Position numbers and translations under genes: made by a program
Source: Pontibacillus chungwhensis
GTDB lineage: Bacteria > Bacillota > Bacilli > Bacillales > BH030062
Assembly (NCBI RefSeq): GCF_030166655.1
Contig: NZ_CP126446.1
Span: 2,790,001 to 2,854,000, forward strand
DNA length: 64,000 nt
Reading direction: 5' to 3'
The notes under the pieces: model-generated
Told to the model about the DNA's origin: nothing
Database searches by the model: none
Seen by the model: the letters and a program-made list of their open reading frames with translations, nothing else
In this document: piece by piece, positions 37,781 to 50,112 of the stretch
Layout: every line of letters starts with the position of its first letter
Position numbering within the stretch: position 1 is the first letter of the stretch

Positions 37781-38719
37781 TTATGGTTTGCGAGCAATAA
37801 TAGATGTCCAATCTTCCATTTGATTGATTTCTACAATTTCAAAGCCGGATTCAATAAGTTGATCTTTCACTAATTGACGCTTATTCATAATAATGCCTGA
37901 TGTAATAAAGTAACCGCCAGACTTTAACGTATTGAAAGCATCATCCGTAAACTGAACAATAATCTCAGCTAAGATATTCGAAACAATCAAATCAGCCTCA
38001 AGGTCTACTCCTTGAAGAAGATTATTTTGCTGTGATTCAACCTGGTCTTCTACATTATTTAATTTAGCGTTAATGGTCGTACTCTTAACAGCTATATCGT
38101 CTAGATCAAAGGCATGGACATGCTTAGCACCTAATAAGACAGAGGCAATACTAAGAACGCCAGATCCTGCTCCTACGTCTAGGACTACATCGTTTTCTTG
38201 AATGTACTGTTCGATCGCCTGAATACTCAGCACCGTTGTAGGATGTGTGCCTGTTCCAAATGCCATACCCGGGTCAAGTTCAATAATGACCTCATCGCTT
38301 GAAACCGGCTCGTATTCTTCCCAGGTAGGAATAATGGTAACCTTCTCTGAGATCTTAACAGGCTTATAATACTTCTTCCATGCGGTGGCCCAATCTTCCT
38401 CGTTCAATTCACTAATTGTCACGTGATTACGCCCAATGTTGATATCGAATTCAATCAAATTGTTAATGGCATGCTTAATTTCTTCTACCGTTTCACCTAA
38501 AAAACTATTCACAGGAAGGTATGCTTTTACATACACACCTTCTGTGGGATAGTCATCTGGATTTAATTCATAGATCTCACCCATAAACGTATCTCTTTCC
38601 TTAAACAAGTCTTGTGGGTCTTCAATTACTACCCCACTAGCCCCTGCTTCATGCAAGATATTCGATATAGGCTCAATGGCTTCATTGGTTGTATGAATAC
38701 ATATCTCAGACCATTTCAA
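37781..38719 (-). CDS. prmA: Ribosomal protein L11 methyltransferase
   Basis: PrmA (YqeT, 312 aa) trimethylates ribosomal protein L11. SAM motif VLDVGAGSGVLSIASVLLGA and SNILAEII are clear. A TTG at 38719 gives the N-terminus MKWSEICIHT, matching the family; an in-frame TTG three codons earlier is also possible. Gene order dnaJ-prmA-rsmE-mtaB is that of B. subtilis. Confidence 0.95.
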   Translation of the reverse strand: MKWSEICIHTTNEAIEPISNILHEAGASGVVIEDPQDLFKERDTFMGEIYELNPDDYPTEGVYVKAYLPVNSFLGETVEEIKHAINNLIEFDINIGRNHVTISELNEEDWATAWKKYYKPVKISEKVTIIPTWEEYEPVSSDEVIIELDPGMAFGTGTHPTTVLSIQAIEQYIQENDVVLDVGAGSGVLSIASVLLGAKHVHAFDLDDIAVKSTTINAKLNNVEDQVESQQNNLLQGVDLEADLIVSNILAEIIVQFTDDAFNTLKSGGYFITSGIIMNKRQLVKDQLIESGFEIVEINQMEDWTSIIARKP

Positions 38720-38748
38720 TGGGATCAACTCTCTTTACTCTGGATTCC

Positions 38749-39873
38749 TTATTCGCCTTTAAAGGCGCGCTTAACACGTTGGAAAATGTTATCGTGTTGT
38801 TCTTCTGTTGGCTGGTTTCCACTAATATCATGGAACTCACGTAGTAATTCTTTCTGACGATCTGTCATTTTCGTTGGTGTCACTACGCGAATCTTTACGT
38901 GCTGGTCTCCATGACCATAGCCGCGAACATTTGGAGCACCTTTTTCTTTCAGGCGGAACGTTTTACCGTTCTGAGTACCTGCTGGAATCTTAAGGTTGAC
39001 GTTCCCGTGTACGGTTGGAACCTCAATTTCGTCACCAAGCGCCGCTTGTGTAAACGTTAGAGGCATCTCACAGAAGATGTGGTCGCCTTCACGTTTATAG
39101 AACTCGTGTGGACGGATTTGAACGACAACATATAAGTCTCCAGTCGGTCCTCCATTTTCACCAGGTTCACCTTGACCAGATACGCGAATACGCTGACCTT
39201 CGTCAATACCTGCTGGAATAGAAATATGAATTGTTTTACGTTTTGTAACTCTTCCATCTCCACCGCACGTATTACACTTATCTTTAATGATTTGACCTGT
39301 TCCTTCACAGTGATGACATACTCGGCGGTTCACAACGCGGCCAAATGGAGTGTTTTGTTCTTGATTAAGTTGTCCGGCACCTTGACAGTGTGGACAAGTT
39401 TCCGGCTTCGTTCCAGGTTTTGCACCAGATCCATCACATGTTTCACATTCTTCTTCTTTTGGAATTTGGACGTCTGTTTCTTTACCGAAGATGGCCTCTT
39501 CGAAGTTGAGCGTCATTGTATATTGAAGATCGGCGCCTCGACGAGGGGCATTCGGATCGCGACGGCGTCCTCCACCACCGAAGAACATGTCAAAGATGTC
39601 TCCAAAGCCTCCAAAGTCTTCGGCTCCACCGAATCCTCCGAAACCACCCTGGTTAGGACCTGCATGGCCAAACTGGTCGTATTGTTGACGTTTTTGCTCA
39701 TCACCTAGAACATCCCATGCTTCTTGGGCTTCTTTAAACTTATCCTCCGCATTGTCTTCCTGACTGACATCTGGGTGATATTTTTTTGCTAATTTACGAT
39801 ACGCTTTCTTTATTTCATCTTTAGAAGCATCTTTCGATACACCTAAAACCTCATAATAATCGCGTTTACTCAC
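38749..39873 (-). CDS. dnaJ: Chaperone protein DnaJ
   Basis: Type I Hsp40 co-chaperone (374 aa). J domain with HPD (YHPDVSQ), Gly/Phe-rich linker (~75-105), four zinc-finger repeats ([32 protein letters not shown]) and the two C-terminal substrate domains. GTG start with GGGAG upstream. A strong terminator after dnaK separates it from hrcA-grpE-dnaK, so a separate promoter or read-through is needed. Confidence 0.97.
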   Translation of the reverse strand: MSKRDYYEVLGVSKDASKDEIKKAYRKLAKKYHPDVSQEDNAEDKFKEAQEAWDVLGDEQKRQQYDQFGHAGPNQGGFGGFGGAEDFGGFGDIFDMFFGGGGRRRDPNAPRRGADLQYTMTLNFEEAIFGKETDVQIPKEEECETCDGSGAKPGTKPETCPHCQGAGQLNQEQNTPFGRVVNRRVCHHCEGTGQIIKDKCNTCGGDGRVTKRKTIHISIPAGIDEGQRIRVSGQGEPGENGGPTGDLYVVVQIRPHEFYKREGDHIFCEMPLTFTQAALGDEIEVPTVHGNVNLKIPAGTQNGKTFRLKEKGAPNVRGYGHGDQHVKIRVVTPTKMTDRQKELLREFHDISGNQPTEEQHDNIFQRVKRAFKGE

Positions 39874-39994
39874 TGAAGATCACTCTCCCGACTCTCTACT
39901 CACATAAAGTTTATATTAACACGGTTTCATAACCGATTCAAAGTTAATTCATTCACATTATTCCCAATACACGAACAAACAAAATCCATACAGT

Positions 39995-40037
39995 AAAAAA
40001 GTCAAAGCCAAGATACCCCCTGACTTTGACTTTTTTT
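39995..40037 (-). terminator. Terminator of hrcA-grpE-dnaK
   Basis: AAAAAGTCAAAG / CTTTGACTTTTT arms with a partly paired loop lie just beyond the dnaK stop; T run on the minus strand. Confidence 0.8.
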
Positions 40038-40067
40038 ATCTGGATCATCCTGGTTTGGATGCTTTAT

Positions 40068-41906
<1,839 letters not shown>

Positions 41907-41923
41907 TCATATGTAGAGCGAGC

Positions 41924-42457
41924 TTATTGATTCACCTTCACCATTGATGGTCGGATCACGCGGTCATTTAGTTTATAACCTTTTTGAAGCTCCTCTACGA
42001 CAACATTTGATTCATAGTTTTCATCTTCTACTTGCATAACAGCTTGATGCATATGAGGATCAAATTCCTCCCCAACAGCTGGAATCTCTTCTAGGCCTTC
42101 TTTTTCTAGTGCACTCTTTAGCTGTTTATAAACCATGTTCATACCTTCTGCATACTTTTCATCCTGTGCTTCCACTTGGAGCGCACGTTCAAAGTTATCA
42201 AGTGCAGGTAATAATTCCTCAATTAGTGATTGAGATTTATATTTACGGTCGTTCTCACGATCTTTCTGCGTTCGACGACGGAAATTATCATAATCTGCTT
42301 GTAAGCGTAACAAACGTTGGTACGTTTCATCCTTTTCCTGTTGAAGTTTAGCTAGTTCATCATTTTCACCAGCGTCTTCTTCCACGATTTCTTGTTCAGG
42401 ATTTTCAACGACCTCTTCTTGTTCGACTTCTTCTGTTTGTTGTTTGTTTTCGTCCAT
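41924..42457 (-). CDS. grpE: Nucleotide exchange factor GrpE
   Basis: DnaK exchange factor (177 aa). A very acidic disordered N-terminus (~1-45) is followed by the long dimerisation helix ('[17 protein letters not shown]') and the C-terminal beta domain ('[15 protein letters not shown]', '[16 protein letters not shown]'). ATG at 42457 follows GGAGGAGGTG. Confidence 0.97.
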   Translation of the reverse strand: MDENKQQTEEVEQEEVVENPEQEIVEEDAGENDELAKLQQEKDETYQRLLRLQADYDNFRRRTQKDRENDRKYKSQSLIEELLPALDNFERALQVEAQDEKYAEGMNMVYKQLKSALEKEGLEEIPAVGEEFDPHMHQAVMQVEDENYESNVVVEELQKGYKLNDRVIRPSMVKVNQ

Positions 42458-42644
42458 GTTTGTCACCTCCTCCAGAACTCGTTCGGTCTTTTGCACCGGT
42501 TAAGAATATATCAGAAATTGAATCTAAACTAAACCGATAACCCTTCAATTTTGGGTATTTTTTATAAAAAGCCCGTTCAACCTTATATGCAAGCAAATAG
42601 CTCTAGTAAAAAAGAGAACAGACGTCCTAAATTGCCTTTATCAT

Positions 42645-43688
42645 CTATTCCCCAGTTGAACCTTTTTGATACCAAGAATGGAATGTTTCTGTCATACGGT
42701 CTGAAAGTAAATTCAATAAAGAAATGACTTTTGAGTATTCCATCCGAGTAGGACCAAGCAAAGCGATTGTTCCTAGTTGCGTATCCCCAATGGAGTAGGA
42801 TCCAGTAATGATACTGAGATCTTTCATAGCACTCACTTCATTCTCTGTTCCAATAGAAACTTTGATATCACTTGAATTGTGACGGAGTAAGTGAGCAATT
42901 TCTGTTTCTTCTTCAATCATCGAATACAATGTTCTCACTTTATCAATGTCTCTAAATTCCGGCTGCATAAGAATGTTGGTCTTACCTCCAACGTAAAGCT
43001 TCGCTGGTTGTTCATCAAATAAAGCGGCTCGCAAATACTGATAGGCCTTCTCAAAATCACTTGTGTGCTTCTTGAGTAAGGTAGCAATTTCGGTATTTAA
43101 CTTATGGTGAAGATAAATAATCGGTACACCATTAAGCCTATCATTTAATATGTTGACCATCTTCTCTAGATCAGCTGGTTTAATTTCTACAGGAATTGTA
43201 AACGAGCGGTGCTCCACATGACCTGTATCCGTTACAAGAATCGCTACAGCAGAAATCTGCGATAGGGGAATGATTTGTAATTGCTTTAATTTTGTCTCGT
43301 ATACTTCGGGTCCAAGAATAATCGACGTATAGTTCGTCAACTCGGATAACACCCGCGCAGACTGCTGAACGACTTGTTCAAATTCAACCATTTGATTGTC
43401 AAAAGCTTGTTTCACAAAAGAAATTTCTCTTCCTGACAAGTTAAATGGAGACATCAAATGATCAACATAAAAGCGATACCCTTTTTCAGAAGGAACTCTT
43501 CCTGAGGAGGAGTGCGTCTTCTCAAGAAATCCTAACTCCTCCAAATCAGCCATTTCATTTCGAATCGTAGCTGAACTATAAGATACGCTTTCTTTTTTTG
43601 AGATCGTTCTTGATCCTACAGGTTGCGCAGACTGGATGAAATCATCAATTATCACTTGTAATATCAACAATTGTCTCTCTGTTAACAT
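42645..43688 (-). CDS. hrcA: Heat-inducible transcription repressor HrcA
   Basis: Repressor of class I heat-shock genes that binds CIRCE (347 aa). N-terminal winged helix (LTERQLLILQVIIDDFIQSAQPVGSRTI), central GAF-like dimerisation part and a C-terminal region. ATG at 43688 has GAGGTG 7 nt upstream; seven further in-frame codons upstream are not needed. A CIRCE element sits 15 nt before it, so the gene is autoregulated. Confidence 0.97.
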   Translation of the reverse strand: MLTERQLLILQVIIDDFIQSAQPVGSRTISKKESVSYSSATIRNEMADLEELGFLEKTHSSSGRVPSEKGYRFYVDHLMSPFNLSGREISFVKQAFDNQMVEFEQVVQQSARVLSELTNYTSIILGPEVYETKLKQLQIIPLSQISAVAILVTDTGHVEHRSFTIPVEIKPADLEKMVNILNDRLNGVPIIYLHHKLNTEIATLLKKHTSDFEKAYQYLRAALFDEQPAKLYVGGKTNILMQPEFRDIDKVRTLYSMIEEETEIAHLLRHNSSDIKVSIGTENEVSAMKDLSIITGSYSIGDTQLGTIALLGPTRMEYSKVISLLNLLSDRMTETFHSWYQKGSTGE

Positions 43689-43702
43689 GATGATCACCTC
43701 TG

Positions 43703-43729
43703 TTAGCACTCATTGAATGCGAGTGCTAA
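43703..43729 (-). promoter_or_regulatory. CIRCE operator (HrcA binding site)
   Basis: A perfect TTAGCACTC-N9-GAGTGCTAA inverted repeat between the promoter and hrcA. It is identical to the consensus. Confidence 0.98.
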
Positions 43730-43739
43730 ATCTAATAAT

Positions 43740-43768
43740 AAATTATCAAATGCCTCGCTCCTTGTCAA
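43740..43768 (-). promoter_or_regulatory. Probable sigma-A promoter of hrcA-grpE-dnaK
   Basis: On the minus strand a perfect TTGACA (43763-43768) is followed by GATAAT at 15 nt or TAATTT at 17 nt. CIRCE begins just downstream of this -10 region, the expected operator position. Confidence 0.6.
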
Positions 43769-43775
43769 CGATATT

Positions 43776-44924
43776 TCACTGAAGCTTTTCATCTTCAATT
43801 AAAAATTGAGCAAAAACCTCATTCCCAAAGAGTCTACCTTGAGGAGTGAGAGCAATATGATCCTCTGCTTCCGTTATCCAGTTTTTCCTTTTTAAATAAT
43901 CTAATTCACCCGAGTATAGGGAGTGGATGGAACGGCCGAAGCGTCTCTGGAATTCATCTAAAGAAACTCCTTTAACTTTACGTAATCCAAGGAACATTTG
44001 CTCCTCCATTTCTTCCTTATGGTGCACAGGTTCTACATAAAGTTGAGGGACACCCGTTTCCTTAGCCTTCTTCGTATATTGATTCAATGGCTTGATGTTT
44101 ACGGTGCGCTCCCCTGGTAAATACCCATGTGCACCTGCACCAAACCCATAATAGTAATCATTGTTCCAATATGTCAGATTGTGCTTGCTTTCATATCCTG
44201 GTTTGGCAAAGTTACTAATTTCATATTGATATACACCACTTTTGTTCATCTCACTCATGAGTAATTCGTACATGTTTGCCTCTTCTTCTTCGACAGGCTT
44301 ATGGAGTTTGCCTTTTTTATGTCGAAGATAGAAAACCGTTTTGGGCTCAATTTGCAACGAATAAGAAGAATAGTGGGGCAGACCCAACTGAAGTGCTTCA
44401 TCAATCGTTTTCTTGAACTGGTCATACGTCTGGCCGGGAAGGCCATACATTAAATCTACAGACACATTGTCAAATTGCTGCTTCTCAAACAGACGAAGAC
44501 TATCGTACACATCCTGTACTCGATGGTTTCGACCTAGTTTCTCAAGTAGTTCGTCATCAAACACCTGTACTCCAAACGATATTCGATTGACCCCATATTC
44601 CTTTAACAGAGCCAATTTCTTCTCATCAAATTCACCTGGATTCGCTTCAAACGTGTATTCGAGCGGCGCATCTACATCAAAGGATTCTGCAATCATCTTT
44701 AGCAAACGCTCAAGTTGTTCATAAGATAAAGCCGTAGGAGTTCCTCCTCCTACAAAAATTGTTTTCATTGGTTTCTTTTGCTTCCCAACTGCCGTTACAA
44801 TTTCGTTCTCTAATGCCTCTAAGTACTGATCAGCAAGTTCTGGGTTATAAAAGAACTTGGTGAAATCGCAATAATGACAGATCTGGTGGCAAAAGGGTAT
44901 ATGAATATAGGCTGATGTAATCAT
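43776..44924 (-). CDS. hemW: Haem chaperone / coproporphyrinogen oxidase-like HemW
   Basis: Radical SAM protein of the HemN/HemW family. The motif C12-x3-C16-x2-C19 (FCHQICHYCDF), GGGTPTALS and the HemW-type C-terminal domain are present. The CxxxCxxC is followed by D-F; HemW binds haem rather than acting as coproporphyrinogen oxidase. I used ATG at 44924, giving 382 aa, with AAAGGA 11 nt upstream; GTG at 44933 is an alternative. Confidence 0.92.
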   Translation of the reverse strand: MITSAYIHIPFCHQICHYCDFTKFFYNPELADQYLEALENEIVTAVGKQKKPMKTIFVGGGTPTALSYEQLERLLKMIAESFDVDAPLEYTFEANPGEFDEKKLALLKEYGVNRISFGVQVFDDELLEKLGRNHRVQDVYDSLRLFEKQQFDNVSVDLMYGLPGQTYDQFKKTIDEALQLGLPHYSSYSLQIEPKTVFYLRHKKGKLHKPVEEEEANMYELLMSEMNKSGVYQYEISNFAKPGYESKHNLTYWNNDYYYGFGAGAHGYLPGERTVNIKPLNQYTKKAKETGVPQLYVEPVHHKEEMEEQMFLGLRKVKGVSLDEFQRRFGRSIHSLYSGELDYLKRKNWITEAEDHIALTPQGRLFGNEVFAQFLIEDEKLQ

Positions 44925-45045
44925 GATCGTCACGTTCCTTTAAAATAAATTAGCTTTGTTCAAGCAAAGAGAGTACTAAAAGTTCTGTGGTGGCTCATTT
45001 ACTCCCTACTGCAGTTAAACATATATGGTCGCAAAGTTGAAAGTA

Positions 45046-45077
45046 TAAAAACCGCAAGAAAAGCTCCTGCGGTTTTA
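45046..45077 (-). terminator. Terminator of lepA
   Basis: AAAACCGCA / TGCGGTTTT stem with T tract on the minus strand, just beyond the lepA stop. Confidence 0.8.
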
Positions 45078-45088
45078 ATCGTTCTCTC

Positions 45089-46915
45089 TTATTTGTCGTC
45101 AGAATCCATTTCTAAAACAGCCATAAAGGCTTCTTGTGGCACTTCTACAGATCCGACCATCTTCATACGTTTCTTACCTTCTTTTTGCTTCTCAAGAAGT
45201 TTACGCTTACGTGAGATATCTCCGCCGTAACATTTTGCAAGTACGTTTTTACGCATCGCCTTAATGGTAGAGCGAGCCACAATTTTATTTCCGATTGCTG
45301 CTTGAACAGGTACCTCAAACTGCTGTCTCGGAATAAGCTCTACTAGCTTACTTGTAATGGCCTTACCTCTGTCGAATGCGAAGTCTCTGTGAACGATAAA
45401 GGATAAAGCGTCAATTGTATCACCATTTAACCAAATATCCATTTTCACAAGATTAGACGCACGATATCCAGCTAATTCGTAATCAAACGACGCATACCCT
45501 TTTGTTTGGGACTTCAGCTGATCGAAGAAATCATAAACGATTTCTGATAATGGAATATCATACGTAATATTGACGCGATTATCATCTAGGTACTGCATAT
45601 CTACAAATGATCCGCGCTTCTTCTGACAAATCTCCATAACAGAACCTACATAGTCATTCGGTACCATTACCGTTGCATTTACAAATGGCTCACGTACTTC
45701 ATTAATTGACTGTGGATCAGGCATTAGAGAAGGGTTATCAACGGTAACCGTTTCACCATCCGTAAGCTCAACTTCATAAATAACACTTGGAGCTGTCGTG
45801 ATCAGTTGAATGTTAAATTCGCGTTCAATTCGCTCTTGGATAATCTCCATATGAAGAAGGCCTAGGAATCCACAACGGAAACCAAATCCTAGCGCTTGTG
45901 ATGTCTCAGCCTCATATTGGAGAGAAGAGTCATTCAACTCAAGCCGCTCAAGGGCTTCACGTAAATCGTTGTAATTATTCGCATCAACCGGGAACATTCC
46001 ACAGAATACCATTGGGTTCAGACGTTTATAACCTGGTAATGGTTCTGCAGCCGGTTTGTCTACACGGGTGATGGTGTCCCCGACACGTGAATCACTTACG
46101 TTTTTAATAGACGCTGTTAAATACCCAACATCCCCTACAGTTAGTTCGTTCTTAGGAGTAGGCTTTGGATTGAATACGCCTATCTCATTAACCTCAAACT
46201 CTTTTCCAGTCTGCATCATGCGAATCTTCTGACCCACTTTAACAGATCCTTCTTTTACAGCGATTGAGGCAATAACTCCACGATAAGGATCATACAAGGA
46301 GTCAAAGATTAACGCCTTCAATGGATCTTCTGGTTCGCCAATCGGAGATGGAATTCGTTCTACAATGGCTTCTAATATCTCTTCAATTCCTTTTCCGGCT
46401 TTGGCTGAAGCTAAGATAACCTCATCTTTCGTCACGCCAAGCAGATCCTCAAGTTCCTTCGTTACCCGATCTGGATCAGCCGCTGGCAAGTCTACTTTAT
46501 TGATAACAGGAATAATTTCTAAATCATTATCTAATGCCAAATACAAGTTGGCTAATGTCTGAGCCTCAATTCCCTGCGCCGCATCTACGACTAAGATAAC
46601 CCCTTCACACGCTGCTAAACTACGAGATACCTCATATGTAAAATCGACGTGACCTGGTGTATCAATCAGGTGGAATAAATAATCCTCTCCCTTATGTGGA
46701 GAGCTATATCGTAATTGAACGGCGTTTAATTTAATCGTAATCCCACGCTCACGCTCTAAATCCATCGCATCTAGAAACTGCTCTTTCATTTCCCGCTGCG
46801 TCAGAGCTTTCGTCTTCTCTAAAATACGATCGGCTAATGTTGATTTGCCGTGGTCGATATGAGCGATAATTGAAAAATTCCGCACATTCTCTTGTTTAAT
46901 CTTGTCGCTACTCAC
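45089..46915 (-). CDS. lepA: Elongation factor 4 (LepA)
   Basis: Ribosome-associated GTPase that back-translocates or remodels ribosomes under stress. G1 [10 protein letters not shown]3 DTPGHVDF, G4 NKVD, then EF-G-like domains and the unique LepA C-terminus ([22 protein letters not shown]). GTG at 46915 (608 aa) has AGGAG 8 nt upstream; GTG at 46924 is too close. The region upstream is filled with a hairpin repeat array. Confidence 0.96.
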   Translation of the reverse strand: MSSDKIKQENVRNFSIIAHIDHGKSTLADRILEKTKALTQREMKEQFLDAMDLERERGITIKLNAVQLRYSSPHKGEDYLFHLIDTPGHVDFTYEVSRSLAACEGVILVVDAAQGIEAQTLANLYLALDNDLEIIPVINKVDLPAADPDRVTKELEDLLGVTKDEVILASAKAGKGIEEILEAIVERIPSPIGEPEDPLKALIFDSLYDPYRGVIASIAVKEGSVKVGQKIRMMQTGKEFEVNEIGVFNPKPTPKNELTVGDVGYLTASIKNVSDSRVGDTITRVDKPAAEPLPGYKRLNPMVFCGMFPVDANNYNDLREALERLELNDSSLQYEAETSQALGFGFRCGFLGLLHMEIIQERIEREFNIQLITTAPSVIYEVELTDGETVTVDNPSLMPDPQSINEVREPFVNATVMVPNDYVGSVMEICQKKRGSFVDMQYLDDNRVNITYDIPLSEIVYDFFDQLKSQTKGYASFDYELAGYRASNLVKMDIWLNGDTIDALSFIVHRDFAFDRGKAITSKLVELIPRQQFEVPVQAAIGNKIVARSTIKAMRKNVLAKCYGGDISRKRKLLEKQKEGKKRMKMVGSVEVPQEAFMAVLEMDSDDK

Positions 46916-46984
46916 ATTAATCACTCCTACTTTAATCCGAAACCATAGCTAGCTTTGATTATAGCAATGTAGAGGGAATACTTC

Positions 46985-47103
46985 AATACGAAAAGCGCAG
47001 GGGGCTTGTTTAGGACCGTACGGATAAGCAAGCGAACGGAAGTGGCATTAGCCACTGGAGTTCGCTTGCTTATCTCGCTAGGTCCTAGCCCCCGGAGCTA
47101 GAC
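46985..47103 (-). repeat. Hairpin repeat unit 1 of the lepA-yqxA array
   Basis: A ~119-nt unit starting AATACGAAAAGCGCAGG and ending CCCCCGGAGCTAGAC. It folds into a long stem: GGGGGCT (47000-47006) with AGCCCCC, TAGGACC with GGTCCTA, ATAAGCAAGCGAAC (47024-47037) with its complement (47060-47073), and AGTGGC-atta-GCCACT at the tip. Strand is arbitrary because the unit is nearly palindromic. Confidence 0.8.
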
Positions 47104-47162
47104 AATACGAAAAGCGCAGGCGGGGTGCTTATCACGCTAGGCCCTCCCCGCCGGAGCTAGAC
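47104..47162 (-). repeat. Hairpin repeat unit 2 (short form)
   Basis: A 59-nt unit with the same first 16 and last ~15 bases as unit 1 but lacking the inner hairpin. It looks like an internally deleted copy. Confidence 0.7.
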
Positions 47163-47283
47163 AATACGAAAAGCGCAGGCGACTGTTCAGCCCCGTACGC
47201 ATAAGTAAGCTGACAGAAGTTCGCGTAGCGAACTGGAGTCAGATTGCTTATGACGCTAGGTCCTAGCCCCCGGAGCTGAACAT
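47163..47283 (-). repeat. Hairpin repeat unit 3
   Basis: A ~121-nt unit like unit 1. Its inner stem has different bases (ATAAGTAAGCTGAC against GTCAGATTGCTTAT) and its tip is AGTTCGC-gta-GCGAACT, so the fold is kept although the sequence has changed. The end reads GGAGCTGAAC, complementary to GTTCAG near its start. Confidence 0.75.
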
Positions 47284-47385
47284 CACCGAAAAGCGCAGGC
47301 GCACTAAGCACAAGAGGAAGTTCGACTAAAACCGCCGCGTCACCCGCCAACGACGAACGACCCCACATCGTGTGGGGCCGACGCA
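47284..47385 (-). repeat. Partial repeat unit 4 and flank before yqxA
   Basis: Begins with CACCGAAAAGCGCAGGCG like the other units, then diverges. It contains CCCCACA-tcg-TGTGGGG (47361-47377), a hairpin beyond the yqxA stop that may help terminate spoIIP-yqxA transcription. Confidence 0.55.
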
Positions 47386-47733
47386 TTAAAAGAACACCTG
47401 AAATAAGTGATAAATGGTATAAATAACAGTATTGTACGCCCAGTTGACCGCTTTTTCTAACATAACCGCTACTTTCTGAAGACCACGTGCTTCATTATGT
47501 TCCTGGTACTGTTGCTGTTTTTCCTGAACAGAGACTTGCTGAAAATCTCTACCAAGGACCTGGACTTCATAATCCCCTGTTTCTAACTTTTCCGTTTGAA
47601 CCGCTTCTTGAAAAGTTCCATTAGAAAAGCCTCGCATTTGGATCATTCCGATACTTGCTTGATTCATTCCGACTAATACGCCACCAAGGAACAATACAAT
47701 CATAATTAGAAACGTCACTGTGAAGCGTACCAT
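47386..47733 (-). CDS. yqxA: DUF3679 protein, YqxA-like
   Basis: A 115-aa protein of unknown function with one N-terminal membrane helix (~4-24, VRFTVTFLIMIVLFLGGVLVGM) and a short soluble part. It sits between spoIIP and lepA, exactly as yqxA does. ATG at 47733 has AAGGAG 9 nt upstream; an ATG 9 nt earlier directly abuts this site. Confidence 0.75.
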   Translation of the reverse strand: MVRFTVTFLIMIVLFLGGVLVGMNQASIGMIQMRGFSNGTFQEAVQTEKLETGDYEVQVLGRDFQQVSVQEKQQQYQEHNEARGLQKVAVMLEKAVNWAYNTVIYTIYHLFQVFF

Positions 47734-47746
47734 AGGGGTCATCTCC

Positions 47747-48904
47747 TTACTGATCTTCTGCTTGCCAATAAAAATCGCTAAACACTTCTCCAACTGCATC
47801 CGCACTTCGATATAATTCGTCTAATGTATTTTCCACACCACCAAACTCAATCAGCATTGCGTTCTGAGATAAATCTTGATTGAATTTGCCATTGGTCCCG
47901 GAGCCCTTCTTTGTCATGACGCCGCGACTCAATCCAGGATAAGCCTCTTCCATCTTTTCATGAAGTTCATTTGCTAGCTTTAAATTTTGTTCATAGTGAG
48001 CGTACTCTCCTCCGACAATAAAGAAAATTCTGGCATAGGTCTTACCATCTATTTCGGCTGTTGTATGTTCCTTACCAATTGCATCTCTATGAAGATCAAA
48101 ATAATATTGCAGTTCTCTTTCTGAACTCATCGCTTCTTGAACAACAGCTCTGGACATATCATAGGATTCATAATATTCCATACCTTTATCTTTCAATTGC
48201 TTCGTTATATCCGTCTTATCAACTTTGGCTCCAATTCCATTGTCTTTTAAACTTTCAGCTAATCGATCGCCTACTAGCGTAATATTCGCTTTAGAATGAA
48301 AAGCATCTGTTGCCCCATCTGGAAGAATAGGGAAATAAGATTCTCGATTATGAGTGTGGTAGATCAACACTACATCTTTATCGCCTGTTGTTGGCAAGGC
48401 TTGGTCTTTAGGAGGACTATCTTGCGCTGGAGATTGACCTTCTTTTGGTACAACCCCTTCTTCTTCCTGATCGAATATTTCCATAGGTGGAGAAGATTCA
48501 ACCGCCATCGTCGTATAGTCTGTTCCTTCACCTGCTACAACAATTTGACCATCATATGCCGAAAAGCCGGGCAACTCTCTACCTAAGAAAGAACGAGGGT
48601 CATCTGGCTTAATGCTTGTGGCCATTTGAAACAGACCTTCTGACATTTTTATGTGTTCATAATCCTCTGGATATGCCCCTTCAAATAACCGATTCTCCAT
48701 ACTCATTAAATGTAAAAAGGATGGACCGCTAATTTGGCTCGTCCAGGTATGAAGGGTAGAAGAAGACAGGCGATAAGCAGGCTGAATAGAGGTAAGTAAC
48801 CCAATTAACAGAAAGACTCCTACTAAGCCTATTAAATAAATTCCACTACGTTTATACCATCTCTTCAGTTCTCTATGAACAAGTAGTAATCCCTTAGAAC
48901 TCAA
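47747..48904 (-). CDS. spoIIP: Stage II sporulation protein P
   Basis: Membrane-bound peptidoglycan amidase/endopeptidase that works with SpoIID and SpoIIM to thin septal wall and drive engulfment. TM anchor ~18-38, extracytoplasmic amidase domain with IYHTHNRESYFP, later HYEQNLKLANELH and MLIEFGGVENT. Start is TTG with AAAGGGTG 8 nt upstream. It is followed by yqxA. Confidence 0.93.
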   Translation of the reverse strand: MSSKGLLLVHRELKRWYKRSGIYLIGLVGVFLLIGLLTSIQPAYRLSSSTLHTWTSQISGPSFLHLMSMENRLFEGAYPEDYEHIKMSEGLFQMATSIKPDDPRSFLGRELPGFSAYDGQIVVAGEGTDYTTMAVESSPPMEIFDQEEEGVVPKEGQSPAQDSPPKDQALPTTGDKDVVLIYHTHNRESYFPILPDGATDAFHSKANITLVGDRLAESLKDNGIGAKVDKTDITKQLKDKGMEYYESYDMSRAVVQEAMSSERELQYYFDLHRDAIGKEHTTAEIDGKTYARIFFIVGGEYAHYEQNLKLANELHEKMEEAYPGLSRGVMTKKGSGTNGKFNQDLSQNAMLIEFGGVENTLDELYRSADAVGEVFSDFYWQAEDQ

Positions 48905-48986
48905 AGCAAGGTCACCCTTTCTCTTGTTTCCTGACTCTAGTAAACTCTATGAAAACTAGAGAAAGAGTAGAACCTCTGTCTATCTT

Positions 48987-50090
48987 TTATCTTGTAAAAG
49001 AATCTTCTGTGTCTGGTTCGACATCTTCATGAAGAGCTGCATTTAATCCGCTCGCCACGACATGAGCCATATCTTTCATAAACCCATCTACTTCTTTAGG
49101 TGTGACCATTAAGTTATGCCCAATTGGAGTCAAGACCTCTCGGATAAGCTTTCTTTTCTCCTGATCTGACAATCCTCCGATCATTCCTAATACAGCTTTA
49201 CGTTGGTCTTCATTTGGTAAATCCTCATCTGTAAGCTCTTTTTTCTCACCAAAGTCCATGCCAGCAGGAGTCAACGATTTGGATGGTTTCTCCTTTTCGT
49301 TCCATTCTCTCCCAAAATGCTTAAGCATATAATCAATCGTATCACTTGCAATCGTCACCGCATCGACAACAGTCGGGATCCCTAAAGAAATAACAGGTAT
49401 TCCTAGCGTTTGTTCACTTAACTCTTTGCGCTTGTTCCCAACCCCTGACCCTGGATGGATTCCTGTATTTGATAGTTGGATTGTACTATTCACCCGATCA
49501 ATGGAGCGAGATGCTAAAGCATCCACAGCGATTACAAAGTCAGGTTTTACTTTCTCAATGACGCCTACGATAATATCACTTGTTTCTAACCCCGTTACGC
49601 CCATAACACCTGGGGTAATAGCAGATACTGGACGGAACCCTTTGTCCACTGTTTCAGGTTGAAGTTCAAACATATGGTTCGTAACAAGCAGCTTATCAAC
49701 CACCATAGGCCCTAAAGCATCAGGGGTTACGTCATCATTTCCTAATCCAACAACAAGGCATCTGGCATCCGGGGCTACATTACTTTTCGTTAGCAGCTCC
49801 TCTAGCTCTCGAGCAACTACCGATGCCGTATGATGCATTAGACTTGTATCATGTTTACGAATGCCTTGGGATTCAATCGTAATGTAAGAACCAGGCTTTT
49901 TTCCGATTTGTTCCGATCCTTTTTCATCCACTTCTACATAAGTAACTTTTATATCTTCAGCTTCCTTCTTCTCCTGGACACGTACCCCTTCAGGATGCTC
50001 AGAATCTTGCTTCCCTTTTTGTGATGCCATGTCTTTAGCTTCAACAGCTAAATCGGTTCGGACTTGAAAATGATCTAGATTCACTGACAT
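48987..50090 (-). CDS. gpr: Germination protease GPR
   Basis: Spore protease (367 aa) that degrades small acid-soluble proteins early in germination. It is made as a zymogen; a short propeptide precedes DLAVEAKD. The conserved acidic residues lie in [16 protein letters not shown] and [13 protein letters not shown] sigma-G-type promoter lies just upstream, fitting forespore expression. Gene order spoIIP-gpr-rpsT is as in B. subtilis. Confidence 0.96.
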   Translation of the reverse strand: MSVNLDHFQVRTDLAVEAKDMASQKGKQDSEHPEGVRVQEKKEAEDIKVTYVEVDEKGSEQIGKKPGSYITIESQGIRKHDTSLMHHTASVVARELEELLTKSNVAPDARCLVVGLGNDDVTPDALGPMVVDKLLVTNHMFELQPETVDKGFRPVSAITPGVMGVTGLETSDIIVGVIEKVKPDFVIAVDALASRSIDRVNSTIQLSNTGIHPGSGVGNKRKELSEQTLGIPVISLGIPTVVDAVTIASDTIDYMLKHFGREWNEKEKPSKSLTPAGMDFGEKKELTDEDLPNEDQRKAVLGMIGGLSDQEKRKLIREVLTPIGHNLMVTPKEVDGFMKDMAHVVASGLNAALHEDVEPDTEDSFTR

Positions 50091-50112
50091 GCGAAACCCT
50101 CCGTTTTTTTAC

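Noticed and set aside
39172-39708. 178-codon frame opposite dnaJ
   Set aside because: A shadow of the dnaJ codon pattern on the other strand; dnaJ is complete and unambiguous.
47132-47386. An 84-codon frame in the lepA-yqxA repeat array
   Set aside because: Consists of repeat units, lacks a binding site and resembles no protein.
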